NCBI RefSeq assembly: GCF_004364335.1
Contig: NZ_SOCR01000013.1
Span: forward strand, 1-64,000
DNA length: 64,000 nt
Direction: 5' to 3'
Source: Pseudomonas graminis
Lineage (GTDB): Bacteria > Pseudomonadota > Gammaproteobacteria > Pseudomonadales > Pseudomonadaceae
Positions 1-7,639 of the stretch are shown here, piece by piece. How positions within the stretch are numbered: the first letter of the stretch is position 1; each line of letters opens with the position of its first letter. The notes beneath the pieces are model-generated. The model was given only the letters and a program-made list of their open reading frames with translations, was not told the DNA's origin and did no database searches. Made by a program: the position numbers and the translations under genes.

Positions 1-11
1 TTACAACCTGC

Positions 12-17
12 TGTCAA
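12..17 (-). promoter_or_regulatory. Second -35 element facing left
   Basis: A perfect TTGACA on the minus strand at the window edge, followed by GCAGGTTGTAA. Its -10 box would lie just outside the window. The sequence after the -35 matches the downstream tandem promoter of Pseudomonas 16S rRNA leaders as recalled. This could not be verified here. Confidence 0.45.
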
Positions 18-136
18 CTGCCTTTTTCACCGCTGTCGATTCAAGCATCTGAACCGAAGCATTCCTCGCTGCTACTTCGTCCAACTCTTTGATTACCAAG
101 GAGTTTTCCGTTTCGTCTGCGCCGGAAGTGGGGCGA

Positions 137-164
137 ATTATAGACAGATACAGAGAGGCGTCAA
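137..164 (-). promoter_or_regulatory. Strong sigma70 promoter facing left, probably of an rRNA operon
   Basis: On the minus strand a TTGACG box (164-159) and a perfect TATAAT box (142-137) are separated by 16 bp. No protein gene follows it within the window. A second TTGACA box lies at 17-12, so the promoters appear to be in tandem. This arrangement resembles Pseudomonas rRNA operon leaders as I remember them. The identification with an rRNA operon is inference, since the transcribed gene is outside the window. Confidence 0.6.
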
Positions 165-473
165 GCACTTATTTCAACTTGGCTACCGATCACTGATATT
201 TGGCGCCTTTGCTGCTTAACAGACCTCTGCCTGTAGGTTCTTATAAGGGACGCAAGCCCTTGTGAACCAGCCCCCCTATGGCTCGGAGCAACGATAAGCA
301 GCGCAGCCATCGGCGTGATACACGATGTCACTGGCATTTGTCTCACTATTGAGCGATGTTTAGCCCGTGCGCCTAACATGGTGCCCTCGCTCCACACGGA
401 CGCGATCGTCGATGGCAGCATGTGAATTCTGGATAGTCACTGACCGCAGCGTGCCGGTCAGGTAAGGATATGA
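165..473. other. Intergenic region without a recognised gene
   Basis: About 309 bases between the leftward promoter and the lipoprotein gene. Short open frames on the minus strand have no ribosome site, codon pattern or motif to support them. The right end must hold the promoter of the lipoprotein gene, but no convincing boxes were found. Confidence 0.5.
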
Positions 474-764
474 ATGAAGTACTTTTTGATGGCACTGGCA
501 GCATTGGCTGTCGCTGGCTGCGCGGCGACGTCTAAACCGGTCATGGGTAAACGCGGTATCCACATCAACTGCTCAGGCCTGTCGTCCTCTTGGGAACAGT
601 GCTATGACATGGCGACCAACTCCTGCGTGTCGAAGCAGTATCGTGTGATCGCCAAATCCGGTGACGGCGCCGAAGACACGGGAGGCTACCCGCTCGGCCT
701 CAATCCGGCCGGGTATACCAGCCGTAGCATGATCGTCGTATGCAAGAAGCCGACTAACCCCTAG
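474..764 (+). CDS. Small cysteine-rich lipoprotein, unknown function
   Basis: A 96-residue protein that begins with a short hydrophobic signal peptide ending in the lipobox V-A-G-C (Cys16), so it should be lipid-modified and membrane-anchored facing the periplasm. The mature part has four more cysteines (in HINCSG, EQCYD, NSCVS and VVCKK), which suggests disulfides. A purine-rich ribosome site (AAGGAT) precedes the ATG at 474; the nearby ATG at 470 is out of frame. Its last codon overlaps the end of the convergent TetR gene by 4 bases. The family was not recognised. Confidence 0.75.
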   Translation: MKYFLMALAALAVAGCAATSKPVMGKRGIHINCSGLSSSWEQCYDMATNSCVSKQYRVIAKSGDGAEDTGGYPLGLNPAGYTSRSMIVVCKKPTNP

Positions 765-1333
765 TCGGCTACCGACAGCGCATCTACCTGCTGACACAGC
801 AGGTCATGGCTGGCGTCCACCACACGTTGCTGCAGTTCGGGGCTCGCCATCATTCGCGCGACCGTCAGTGCGCCGACGCACTGAGCAATGGCTGCCCAAG
901 CCAGATCTTCGTCCCCAAGCACTTCAGCCCACGCCTTATGTAATTCGCACAACCAGTGTTCGGCACGCAGGCGGGCAGGTCCTTCTGCGCGGGAAATCTC
1001 GGCGCCCAGTGCAGGAATGACACATCCACCAGACGGGTTTTGCACGTGCGACAGTGTCAGGTAATGCCGCAAGCACTGCTTGATTCTGTCCCTGGTCAGC
1101 TTCTCATCGCCACCGAGTAACGCCAGGCTGCGGGTCAACTCGCGCTCGACGATTGCCTGAAACAAATCATCCTTCGAAGAGAAGTGGCTATAGAAAGCCC
1201 CGCCGGTAAGGCCTACGGCTTTCATCAGACCGTCCACTCCCATTGGCGCGAAGCCCTTCTCCTTCGCCAGAGAGGCACTGCTGTCGAGCATGGCGCGCCG
1301 AGTTTGCTCTTTATGGTCGGCCGAATAGCGCAT
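761..1333 (-). CDS. TetR/AcrR-family transcriptional repressor
   Basis: A 190-residue regulator with an N-terminal TetR helix-turn-helix (about residues 10-55; GVDGLMKAVGLTGGAFYSHF is the typical recognition helix with F/Y-x-H-F). The C-terminal half is a ligand-binding domain with Cys104 in a GGCVIPALG stretch, typical of the subgroup near oxidoreductases. It is divergent from the short-chain dehydrogenase at 1427, with 93 bp between them holding a palindrome (1401-1410). The likely role is ligand-responsive repression of the dehydrogenase and the isomerase behind it; the ligand is unknown. Confidence 0.85.
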   Translation of the reverse strand: MRYSADHKEQTRRAMLDSSASLAKEKGFAPMGVDGLMKAVGLTGGAFYSHFSSKDDLFQAIVERELTRSLALLGGDEKLTRDRIKQCLRHYLTLSHVQNPSGGCVIPALGAEISRAEGPARLRAEHWLCELHKAWAEVLGDEDLAWAAIAQCVGALTVARMMASPELQQRVVDASHDLLCQQVDALSVAD

Positions 1334-1400
1334 TGTTTCTCCTGTTACCTGAGTGAGTACCTTGACGCCCTCCCGACCCTAGCATAACGTCCGTTAAGTG

Positions 1401-1410
1401 AACGATCGTT
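1401..1410. promoter_or_regulatory. Palindromic operator candidate for the TetR regulator
   Basis: AACGATCGTT is a perfect 10-bp palindrome in an AT-rich setting, midway between the divergent TetR and dehydrogenase genes and 16 bp ahead of the dehydrogenase start. TetR proteins usually bind such palindromes in the divergent promoter. The assignment rests on position and symmetry only. Confidence 0.55.
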
Positions 1411-1426
1411 TAATAAAGGAATCGCG

Positions 1427-2167
1427 ATGACCGTTACCTCGAATAACAAGAAAGTCGTTCTGGTTGTAGGGGCAGGCGACGCAACAGGAGGCGCGATTGC
1501 CAGACGCTTCGCCCGGGAGGGTTACGTGGCGTGCGTCACTCGCAGGAGCGCCGACAAGCTTCAGCCTCTCGTGGACTCGATTCGGCAGAGTGGCGGCGAA
1601 GCCTACGGATTCGCCTCCGACGCGCGCAAGGAAGACGACGTGGTTGCGCTGATTGAGCAGATCGAGAATGAGATCGGCCCTATTGAGGCGTTCGTTTTCA
1701 ATATCGGCGCCAACGTGCCGTGCAGCATTCTTGAAGAAACGGCGCGCAAGTATTTCAAGATCTGGGAGATGGCGTGCTTCTCAGGGTTTCTGAATGCCCG
1801 GGAGGTTGCGCTGCGAATGGCCAAACGCAAACGCGGCACCCTTCTGTTCACCGGGGCGACTGCAGGCCTGCGCGGCGCTGCCCATTTTGCGGCCTTCGCC
1901 GGTGCCAAGCACGGGCTACGGGCACTGGCGCAAAGCATGGCTCGCGAACTGGGTCCGATGAACATCCATGTGGCTCATGTGGTGGTAGACGGCGCAATCG
2001 ACACTGACTTCATCCGCACTCAATTTCCCGAACGCTACGCGCTGAAGGATGAGGACGGCATCCTCGACCCTGAACACATCGCAGAGAATTACTGGTACCT
2101 GCACAGCCAGCCTCGGGACGCATGGACGTTCGAGCTGGACCTGCGTCCCTGGAACGAACGCTGGTAG
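1427..2167 (+). CDS. Short-chain dehydrogenase/reductase-like protein with altered active site
   Basis: A 246-residue Rossmann-fold SDR protein. The cofactor motif GAGDATGGAIA (residues 15-25) and the NIGAN variant of NNAG (92-96) are present. The usual catalytic Y-x-x-x-K reads F-A-G-A-K (Phe157, Lys161; codon TTC at 1895), and the catalytic Ser position falls in GATAG. It therefore lacks the standard proton donor and may use another mechanism or bind without oxidoreductase activity. A ribosome site (AAAGGA) precedes the ATG. The HCCA-isomerase-like gene follows 63 bp later and may share transcription. The substrate is unknown. Confidence 0.85.
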   Translation: MTVTSNNKKVVLVVGAGDATGGAIARRFAREGYVACVTRRSADKLQPLVDSIRQSGGEAYGFASDARKEDDVVALIEQIENEIGPIEAFVFNIGANVPCSILEETARKYFKIWEMACFSGFLNAREVALRMAKRKRGTLLFTGATAGLRGAAHFAAFAGAKHGLRALAQSMARELGPMNIHVAHVVVDGAIDTDFIRTQFPERYALKDEDGILDPEHIAENYWYLHSQPRDAWTFELDLRPWNERW

Positions 2168-2230
2168 ACTCGGGCGTCTGCGAATCACTTGGGGCGCGCC
2201 CTTACCTATATAAGAAGAAGGAATGCAACG

Positions 2231-2824
2231 ATGAGCCGGAGCGTGGAGTTTTACTTCGATGTGGGCAGCCCGACCAGTTACCTGGCCTACACCCAATTGC
2301 GAAAGATCTGTGATGAGATGTCAGCGACGTTGATCTACCGCCCCATCTTGCTGGGCGCGGTGTTCAAAGCGACTGGCAATGCCTCGCCCAACGACGTGCC
2401 TGCCAAAGCGCGTTACTCCATCAAGGATCTGGCACGGTTCGCCAAGCGCTATCAGGTCCCCCTCACCCTCAACCCCCATTTCCCGATCAACACGTTGAGC
2501 CTGATGCGCGCCTTGACTGCGGCGCAGATTCTCCAGCCACAACGGTTCATTGAGTTGCTGGAAATCACGTTCGGCGCGATGTGGGTAGACGCGCTGGACC
2601 TGAACGATCCTGAGGTGTTGCCAGCTGCGCTTATGAAGGCTGGATTTGATCCGGCAGAAATCCTTGGCTGGGTCAGCAACCCCAGCGTCAAGGACCAGCT
2701 GAAAATCAATACCGAAGAAGCCGTTGCACGAGGCGTGTTTGGCGCCCCGAGCATGTTTGTCGACGACGAACTCTATTTCGGCCAGGACCGACTCGATTTC
2801 GTCAGGGAAGCGCTAACCGAATAA
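2231..2824 (+). CDS. 2-hydroxychromene-2-carboxylate isomerase-like (DsbA/GST kappa fold)
   Basis: A 197-residue protein of the thioredoxin-fold isomerase family. The N-terminal motif FYFDVGSPTSYLAY and the C-terminal GVFGAPSMFVDDELYFGQDR are diagnostic. Family members isomerise chromene carboxylates with glutathione during naphthalene-type catabolism, but many homologues act on unknown glutathione-linked substrates, and no other ring-cleavage genes are nearby. The start at 2231 was chosen because AAGAAGGAA precedes it; an upstream in-frame start would add 14 unlikely residues. It lies downstream of the dehydrogenase and probably under the same TetR control. Confidence 0.85.
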   Translation: MSRSVEFYFDVGSPTSYLAYTQLRKICDEMSATLIYRPILLGAVFKATGNASPNDVPAKARYSIKDLARFAKRYQVPLTLNPHFPINTLSLMRALTAAQILQPQRFIELLEITFGAMWVDALDLNDPEVLPAALMKAGFDPAEILGWVSNPSVKDQLKINTEEAVARGVFGAPSMFVDDELYFGQDRLDFVREALTE

Positions 2825-2833
2825 CCCGTCAGT

Positions 2834-2863
2834 AACGCCACCGCCAAAGAGGACGGTGGCGTT
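2834..2863. terminator. Stem-loop between convergent genes
   Basis: A perfect 10-bp stem (AACGCCACCG at 2834-2843 and CGGTGGCGTT at 2854-2863) with a 10-nt loop, placed between the ends of two convergent genes. It lacks a T tract on either strand, so it is either a weak bidirectional terminator or an mRNA 3' end stabiliser. Confidence 0.5.
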
Positions 2864-2868
2864 CAGGG

Positions 2869-4677
2869 TCAAACCGCCGCTGTCCGACCTTCCAACCAGG
2901 CCAACGCGGCGCCCTTCACTAATGGACTGAGGCGCTGCCTGACCTGGGCGTGGTATTCATTCAGCCATTCACGCTCCTCTTGCGTCAGCAGGCCGATTTC
3001 AAGGCAGCGCGTGTCTATCGGACACAGGGTAAGCGTCTCGAACTTGAGAAACTCACCGAACTCGGTCTTGCCTGCCTCCTGATTGATCACCAGGTTTTCA
3101 ATGCGCACACCCCACTGCCCCGGCCGATAGGTGCCGGGCTCGATGGAGGTGATCATGCCCGGCTGCATAGCAGTCTGCGGCGTGGCGGCAGCCTGGTAGG
3201 CAATCACCTGCGGACCTTCGTGGACGTTAAGGAAGTAGCCGACGCCGTGACCGGTGCCGTGACCGTAGTTGACGCCCTCGGCCCAGATCGGTGCGCGAGC
3301 AATCGAGTCAAGCAATGGCGAAAGAATGCCCCGGGGAAAGTGCGCCCGGGACAGCGCGATCACGCCCTTCAGCACGCGCGTGCAGTCGCGCTTCTGCTCA
3401 GCCGTCGGCGTGCCGACGGGCACCATGCGGGTGATATCCGTCGTACCGCCCAGGTATTGACCGCCGGAGTCGATCAGCAGCAGGCCATCACCTTCGATTT
3501 GCGCGTGCTCTTCTTCAGTGGCGCGGTAGTGGGGCATGGCCCCGTTGCCGTTGAAGCCGGCGATAGTGGCGAAACTCTGGGACACGTAGCCCGGCCGGCG
3601 GGCCCGCGCTGCACTGAGTTTTTCGTCGATGGTCAGTTCGCTGACAGGCTCTTTGCCCAACGCCGAATCCAGCCAGGCGAAGAACTCGCACAGCGCCGCG
3701 CCATCCTGCTCCATCGCCTGGCGGATATGCCGGGTGTCAGCGGCGCTTTTCTGAGATTTGAACAGCGTGGTGGGATTGAGGCCTTCGACCAGCGTGACTT
3801 CACTGTCGAGATAATCCAGCAGGCCGCAGGTGACCCGCGCCGGATCGACCAGCAGTCGCGCATCCTTGGGCACGTTGCGCAGCGCGGTGCCGATGCGCGT
3901 GTACTCATGCAGGGTGATGCCGTCTTGCTCCAGGGTGCTGCGCAGCGCGGCATCGACCTTCTCTGACGCGACGAACAGGTTGATGCTGTTTGGACCGATC
4001 AGGGCGAAGGATATGAACACCGGGTTGTAGGAGACATCCGCGCCGCGCAGGTTAAACAGCCAGGCGATGTCGTCCAGCGTGGCGAGGAAGTGCCACTCCG
4101 CGCCGCGCTCGGCCATCACCGTGCGCAGTCGATTGAGCTTGTCAGGGCGGGTTTCAGTGGCGTGTGGCGCCCCGTGCTCATAGATAGCCTGGGCCGGCAA
4201 CGCCGGACGGTCATTCCACAGCTCCGTCAATGGATCGAGGTCGGTACGAAGCCGCGCGCCTTTTTCGTACAGATTGGCAGCCAGCGTACGCGACGACGCC
4301 ACGGCCAATACCGCGCCATCCACTGCAACGACGGAATCTGTCCTGGCTTGGTCGGCGAGCCATTCAAGTGGGCCGGTCTGGCCCGGCTGCAACTTGACCA
4401 ACTCAATGCCGCTGCCTGCCAGTTCCTTGCTCGCCTGCTCCCAATAACGGCTGTCGGCCCACAGACCGGCGAAGTCCCGGGTGATGATCAAGGTGCCGAC
4501 GGAGCCGTGGAAGCCGGACAGCCACTGCCGCCCTTGCCAGTAACCCGGCAAATATTCAGAGAGATGAGGGTCGGCCGACGGCACCAGCCAGGCGTCGATG
4601 CCTTCACGGCTCATCAGGGCGCGCGCCTGCGCAAGACGTTGCATCACCACTCCGGTGGTTTTCGACTGCGTATTCAT
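2869..4677 (-). CDS. Xaa-Pro aminopeptidase (M24B, aminopeptidase P, three-domain type)
   Basis: A 602-residue cytosolic metallopeptidase that removes N-terminal residues preceding proline. Two creatinase-like N-terminal domains are followed by a pita-bread catalytic domain. The five metal ligands are Asp403 and Asp414 (LIDSGGQYLGGTTDITR), His477 (GHGTGHGVG), Glu513 (SIEPG) and Glu527 (RIENL), with spacing like the eukaryotic XPNPEP1 type rather than the shorter E. coli PepP. The start at 4677 has AGGAG six bases upstream; an open frame reaching 4833 lacks one. It is convergent with the isomerase gene and divergent from the exopolysaccharide locus. Confidence 0.92.
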   Translation of the reverse strand: MNTQSKTTGVVMQRLAQARALMSREGIDAWLVPSADPHLSEYLPGYWQGRQWLSGFHGSVGTLIITRDFAGLWADSRYWEQASKELAGSGIELVKLQPGQTGPLEWLADQARTDSVVAVDGAVLAVASSRTLAANLYEKGARLRTDLDPLTELWNDRPALPAQAIYEHGAPHATETRPDKLNRLRTVMAERGAEWHFLATLDDIAWLFNLRGADVSYNPVFISFALIGPNSINLFVASEKVDAALRSTLEQDGITLHEYTRIGTALRNVPKDARLLVDPARVTCGLLDYLDSEVTLVEGLNPTTLFKSQKSAADTRHIRQAMEQDGAALCEFFAWLDSALGKEPVSELTIDEKLSAARARRPGYVSQSFATIAGFNGNGAMPHYRATEEEHAQIEGDGLLLIDSGGQYLGGTTDITRMVPVGTPTAEQKRDCTRVLKGVIALSRAHFPRGILSPLLDSIARAPIWAEGVNYGHGTGHGVGYFLNVHEGPQVIAYQAAATPQTAMQPGMITSIEPGTYRPGQWGVRIENLVINQEAGKTEFGEFLKFETLTLCPIDTRCLEIGLLTQEEREWLNEYHAQVRQRLSPLVKGAALAWLEGRTAAV

Positions 4678-5205
4678 TGAATCTCCTGGTGACTCGAATT
4701 GTTTGCATCGCAGACCCGGATAATGGAGCAGCGATCGAGCCTGAGCAACCGCAGCACCGTCTCCACCCAAGGCGCGGCAAGGACGCGCCCGGGCAAATGC
4801 ATTGCGCACCGATGGGATCTGCTGACTTATCACTTACTCACCCACGTTGATTTATATATAACCGAACACAGTTTCATCTATAAAACTGCAACACTGCCAT
4901 GCTTGCTTAATTGACCCATTCAAACTCCGCTGATAATTACTGCTGCGTGTAATCACGCTTGAATGACGCATTCAATTATCGAGCGCCATAAAACCGTTCC
5001 TCCCTCCCAGCGCCCAAGTTCTGACGTTGGAAAAATGTCTTTCTCGTGATTTCTGGTCGTCAAAGAGGAGGTCGTGGCGGGCGCCTAAAAAGCGTCGCGC
5101 ACCACAAGAGGGCGGCGATGTTTTATTGACTCTGTTTAAAATCAAGCACTTAGCATCCCTGATCATCCGCTTATCAAAAATTTAACAGAATGATGGCGAA
5201 ATAAT
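4678..5205. other. AT-rich upstream region of the exopolysaccharide locus
   Basis: About 530 bases without a credible gene, clearly more AT-rich than the flanking coding DNA (for example around 4840-4980 and 5150-5210). A 64-codon minus-strand frame at 4972-5166 has no ribosome site or recognisable motif. The region is a likely site for regulator binding ahead of the promoter at 5206. Confidence 0.55.
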
Positions 5206-5234
5206 TTGACAGAAACTCCGGCTCCGCCGATATA
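5206..5234 (+). promoter_or_regulatory. Sigma70 promoter of the exopolysaccharide operon
   Basis: TTGACA (5206-5211) is separated by 17 bp from GATATA (5229-5234), which overlaps an alternative TATATA at 5231. The flank is AT-rich upstream. Transcription would start near 5241, giving a leader of about 345 nt before the first gene at 5588. The fit to consensus is good, but no regulator site could be assigned. Confidence 0.65.
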
Positions 5235-5316
5235 TAGGCATGTCCAATGTTTTCCCGTTTTTGCAGTGCGGCCCTAGAGCCGTGCGCCGAGAGCATTCCG
5301 ACTTAATAAGCCTGCG

Positions 5317-5374
5317 ACTGCCCAAAAAGTTGACGATTCAAACGGTGTGAAATCAGCGCCGGTGGGCAGTTTTT
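5317..5374 (+). terminator. Terminator-like hairpin in the exopolysaccharide leader
   Basis: ACTGCCC (5317-5323) pairs perfectly with GGGCAGT (5364-5370), which runs into TTTTT (5370-5374). The 40-nt loop contains an inner imperfect stem, GATTCA with TGAAATC. It lies after the promoter and before the two ops elements. It could attenuate transcription or be a pause structure. The long loop makes it weaker than a classical intrinsic terminator. Confidence 0.45.
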
Positions 5375-5417
5375 GGTTCAAAGAAAGCTTTTTCGAAAGA
5401 CTGAACGTGCTCGGTCG

Positions 5418-5428
5418 GGCGGTAGCTT
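5418..5428 (+). promoter_or_regulatory. ops-like element 1 (RfaH loading site)
   Basis: GGCGGTAGCTT matches the enterobacterial ops core GGCGGTAG followed by the conserved downstream T. In the known mechanism, ops in the non-template strand pauses RNA polymerase and recruits RfaH. The 12-mer TCGGGCGGTAGC (5415-5426) is repeated exactly 99 nt downstream. Confidence 0.7.
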
Positions 5429-5516
5429 TGCCCAACGCTTTTGTCAGCCAGTGCTGAATGAAGCCGCCGTTTGAATGCACGCCTTAATTAGTACAACGGC
5501 AGGATCTGCAGATTCG

Positions 5517-5528
5517 GGCGGTAGCGTG
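5517..5528 (+). promoter_or_regulatory. ops-like element 2 (RfaH loading site)
   Basis: GGCGGTAGCGTG agrees with the E. coli ops/JUMPstart core over all 12 positions as recalled. It lies 60 nt before the first gene of the operon, on the transcribed strand and inside the leader. Together with the RfaH-type gene at 13594 in the same operon it suggests autogenous antitermination. Confidence 0.75.
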
Positions 5529-5587
5529 CCTGAAGCGCAATTCACCCCCTGCCCTGCTCTCCTCACTCTCTCCGAGGGCCTGATGCA

Positions 5588-6373
5588 ATGCCTTTATCTT
5601 TCGACATGGATGAGCAGCTGGTTCAGCGACTGGCTGACGAAATCGATACCAACGGTTTTGCAAAACTGAACGCGGCCGTGCCTGACGCAGATTTGCAGCA
5701 GTTGCAGGCGTGGACGGACCAGCAGGCGCAGAAACACCAGGGCGAATACTTCGCCTACCACGGCGAAGCGGCACTGAGCGAAAGCCTGCTGGCGAGCTAC
5801 TGGTCTGACCCGCGTTTCAAAACGCTGCTGGGTCGCCTTTATAAGCACGCGGCCCGCCGTGACGCCGCCAGCGGCCGTATCTTTCCGGTGCTGCGCTGCG
5901 TGCAGGGCAATCAGGGCAAGCGCGAATCCAACAGCTTCCATTACGACGCCAGCCTGGTGACCGCGCTGATCCCGGTGTTCATCCCCAGCGAAGGCGAAGG
6001 ACGCGGCGACCTGATGCTGTTTCCGAACATCCGCCGGGTGCGCTCATGGGTGTTGTTCAACGTGATCGAGAAAGCCCTGCTGCAAAACAAGGTTACCCGC
6101 GGCTGGATCATCAAAGGCATGCAGCGCGATTGGCTCAAGCCCTATGTCCTGCGCCTGGAGCCGGGCAGCGTTTATTTCTTCTGGGGTTATCGCAGCCTGC
6201 ACGCCAATCAAGCCTGCCGGCCGGACGTGAAGCGCGCCACCGCGCTCTTCCACTTCGGCGACCCCCATGCAGGCAGTCTCGCCACCCGGTTGATCCTGAA
6301 AATCAATCAGGGCCGCGCGCGGCGGATGAGCAGCAAGGCAGGCAACCCGCCGCCAGCATCCACCCCGAACTGA
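5588..6373 (+). CDS. Fe(II)/2-oxoglutarate dioxygenase-like protein, first gene of the exopolysaccharide operon
   Basis: A 261-residue cytosolic protein. It has the H-x-D metal motif FHYDA (His118, Asp120), a distal His205 in RSLHAN and a following Arg216 in KRATALFHF, the pattern of phytanoyl-CoA-type non-haem iron dioxygenases. If active it would hydroxylate or oxidise a substrate using 2-oxoglutarate and oxygen; a sugar or nucleotide-sugar precursor is a guess from context. The assignment rests on motif spacing rather than close family recognition. The gene opens the operon after the ops-containing leader; its ATG follows a weak purine stretch (GAGGGCCTG). Confidence 0.6.
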   Translation: MPLSFDMDEQLVQRLADEIDTNGFAKLNAAVPDADLQQLQAWTDQQAQKHQGEYFAYHGEAALSESLLASYWSDPRFKTLLGRLYKHAARRDAASGRIFPVLRCVQGNQGKRESNSFHYDASLVTALIPVFIPSEGEGRGDLMLFPNIRRVRSWVLFNVIEKALLQNKVTRGWIIKGMQRDWLKPYVLRLEPGSVYFFWGYRSLHANQACRPDVKRATALFHFGDPHAGSLATRLILKINQGRARRMSSKAGNPPPASTPN

Positions 6374-6475
6374 TTTCGCTCGGACCTGGCGTTAAAAGCC
6401 CGGCGCCGGACAGGCGCCACCGCATCACTGCCCCGAAAGCCTTTTAAAAGCTTCGCATCTGAAATGGAGAATTCG

Positions 6476-7597
6476 ATGATCAACGTCACCAAGACCTACC
6501 TGGGCGATATCGACAAGTTCAAAGGCTACGTCGAGGGCATTTATGCGCGGGGCTGGCTGACCAACCACGGGCCGCTGGTGTGCGAACTCGAACAGCGGTT
6601 GAAAGATTATCTGGGCGTCAAGCACGTCATCCTTACCAACAACGGCACCCTCGCCCTGCAAGTCGCCTACCGCGCGCTGGGTTTGAGCGGCAGCGCAGTG
6701 ACCACGCCGTTCAGCTTCGTGGCCACCAGCAGTTCGTTGCAGTGGGAAGGCATTCGCCCGATCTTCGCCGACATCGACGCACAGACCTGGAACATCTCGC
6801 CGGACCACATCGAGAGCCGCATCGTCTCCGACACCACCGCCATCGTCGGCACCCATGTGTTCGGCAATCCTTGCGCCGTTGAGCGCATCGAAGAAATTGC
6901 TCGCCGGCGCAATCTGAAAGTCGTGTACGACGGCGCCCATGCCTTTGCCGTGCGTCACGCCGGCCAGTCGGTGCTCAACTGGGGCGACGTCAGCACCCTG
7001 AGCTTCCACGCCACCAAGCTGTTTCACACCATCGAAGGCGGCGCAATCATCACCAACGATGACGAAACGGCGCGCCGGGCTCACCTGCTGTGCAACTTCG
7101 GCATCGTCGACGTCGACAAAATCGACGGCATCGGCATCAACGCCAAGCTCAACGAATTCTCCGCCGCGATGGGCCTGTGCATTCTCGACGACATCGAGAA
7201 CATTCTTCAGGAACGCGCTGAAATTGCTGACCGCTACACCACCCGCCTGGGCGACTACGTCGACCTGCAGCGGCCGGAAAACAACAGCGAGCTCAACCAC
7301 AGCTACTACCCGATCGCCCTGCGCGACGAACCACAGCTGCTGCGTTTGCGTTCGGCGCTGAACACCAACGGCGTCAACCCGCGCCGCTATTTCTACCCGT
7401 CGCTGGACACCCTTGAATACCTGCAGCCGCAAGCCGCGCAGACCGCTTCGCGTTCATTGAGCGAGCGCGTGCTGTGTCTGCCGATTTACCCCGGCCTGCT
7501 GCGCGACGATCAGGAGCGCGTGATCAATACGGTGATCGCCGAAACCAGCGCCGCTCACTCGCCGTACCGTGTGCCGTCACTCGCTCAGGTCATGTAA
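6476..7597 (+). CDS. DegT/DnrJ/EryC1/StrS-family PLP aminotransferase
   Basis: A 373-residue PLP enzyme. Lys181 in SFHATKLFHTIEGG forms the internal aldimine and Asp152 in YDGAHAF contacts the pyridine nitrogen. Members transaminate keto-nucleotide sugars to amino sugars, usually with glutamate. No matching nucleotide-sugar dehydratase or oxidase is encoded in the locus, so the keto precursor must come from elsewhere, or perhaps from the dioxygenase-like protein before it. The start at 6476 has TGGAGA upstream; an ATG at 6464 has none. Confidence 0.88.
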   Translation: MINVTKTYLGDIDKFKGYVEGIYARGWLTNHGPLVCELEQRLKDYLGVKHVILTNNGTLALQVAYRALGLSGSAVTTPFSFVATSSSLQWEGIRPIFADIDAQTWNISPDHIESRIVSDTTAIVGTHVFGNPCAVERIEEIARRRNLKVVYDGAHAFAVRHAGQSVLNWGDVSTLSFHATKLFHTIEGGAIITNDDETARRAHLLCNFGIVDVDKIDGIGINAKLNEFSAAMGLCILDDIENILQERAEIADRYTTRLGDYVDLQRPENNSELNHSYYPIALRDEPQLLRLRSALNTNGVNPRRYFYPSLDTLEYLQPQAAQTASRSLSERVLCLPIYPGLLRDDQERVINTVIAETSAAHSPYRVPSLAQVM

Positions 7598-7639
7598 CGC
7601 CACCGCACCATTCACCGTGTTTCGCCGGAAGGACTTTCG

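Noticed and set aside
4972..5480. Two short minus-strand frames (4972-5166 and 5274-5480) upstream of the exopolysaccharide locus
   Set aside because: No ribosome sites, no recognisable motifs, and the second overlaps the predicted leader with its hairpin and first ops element.
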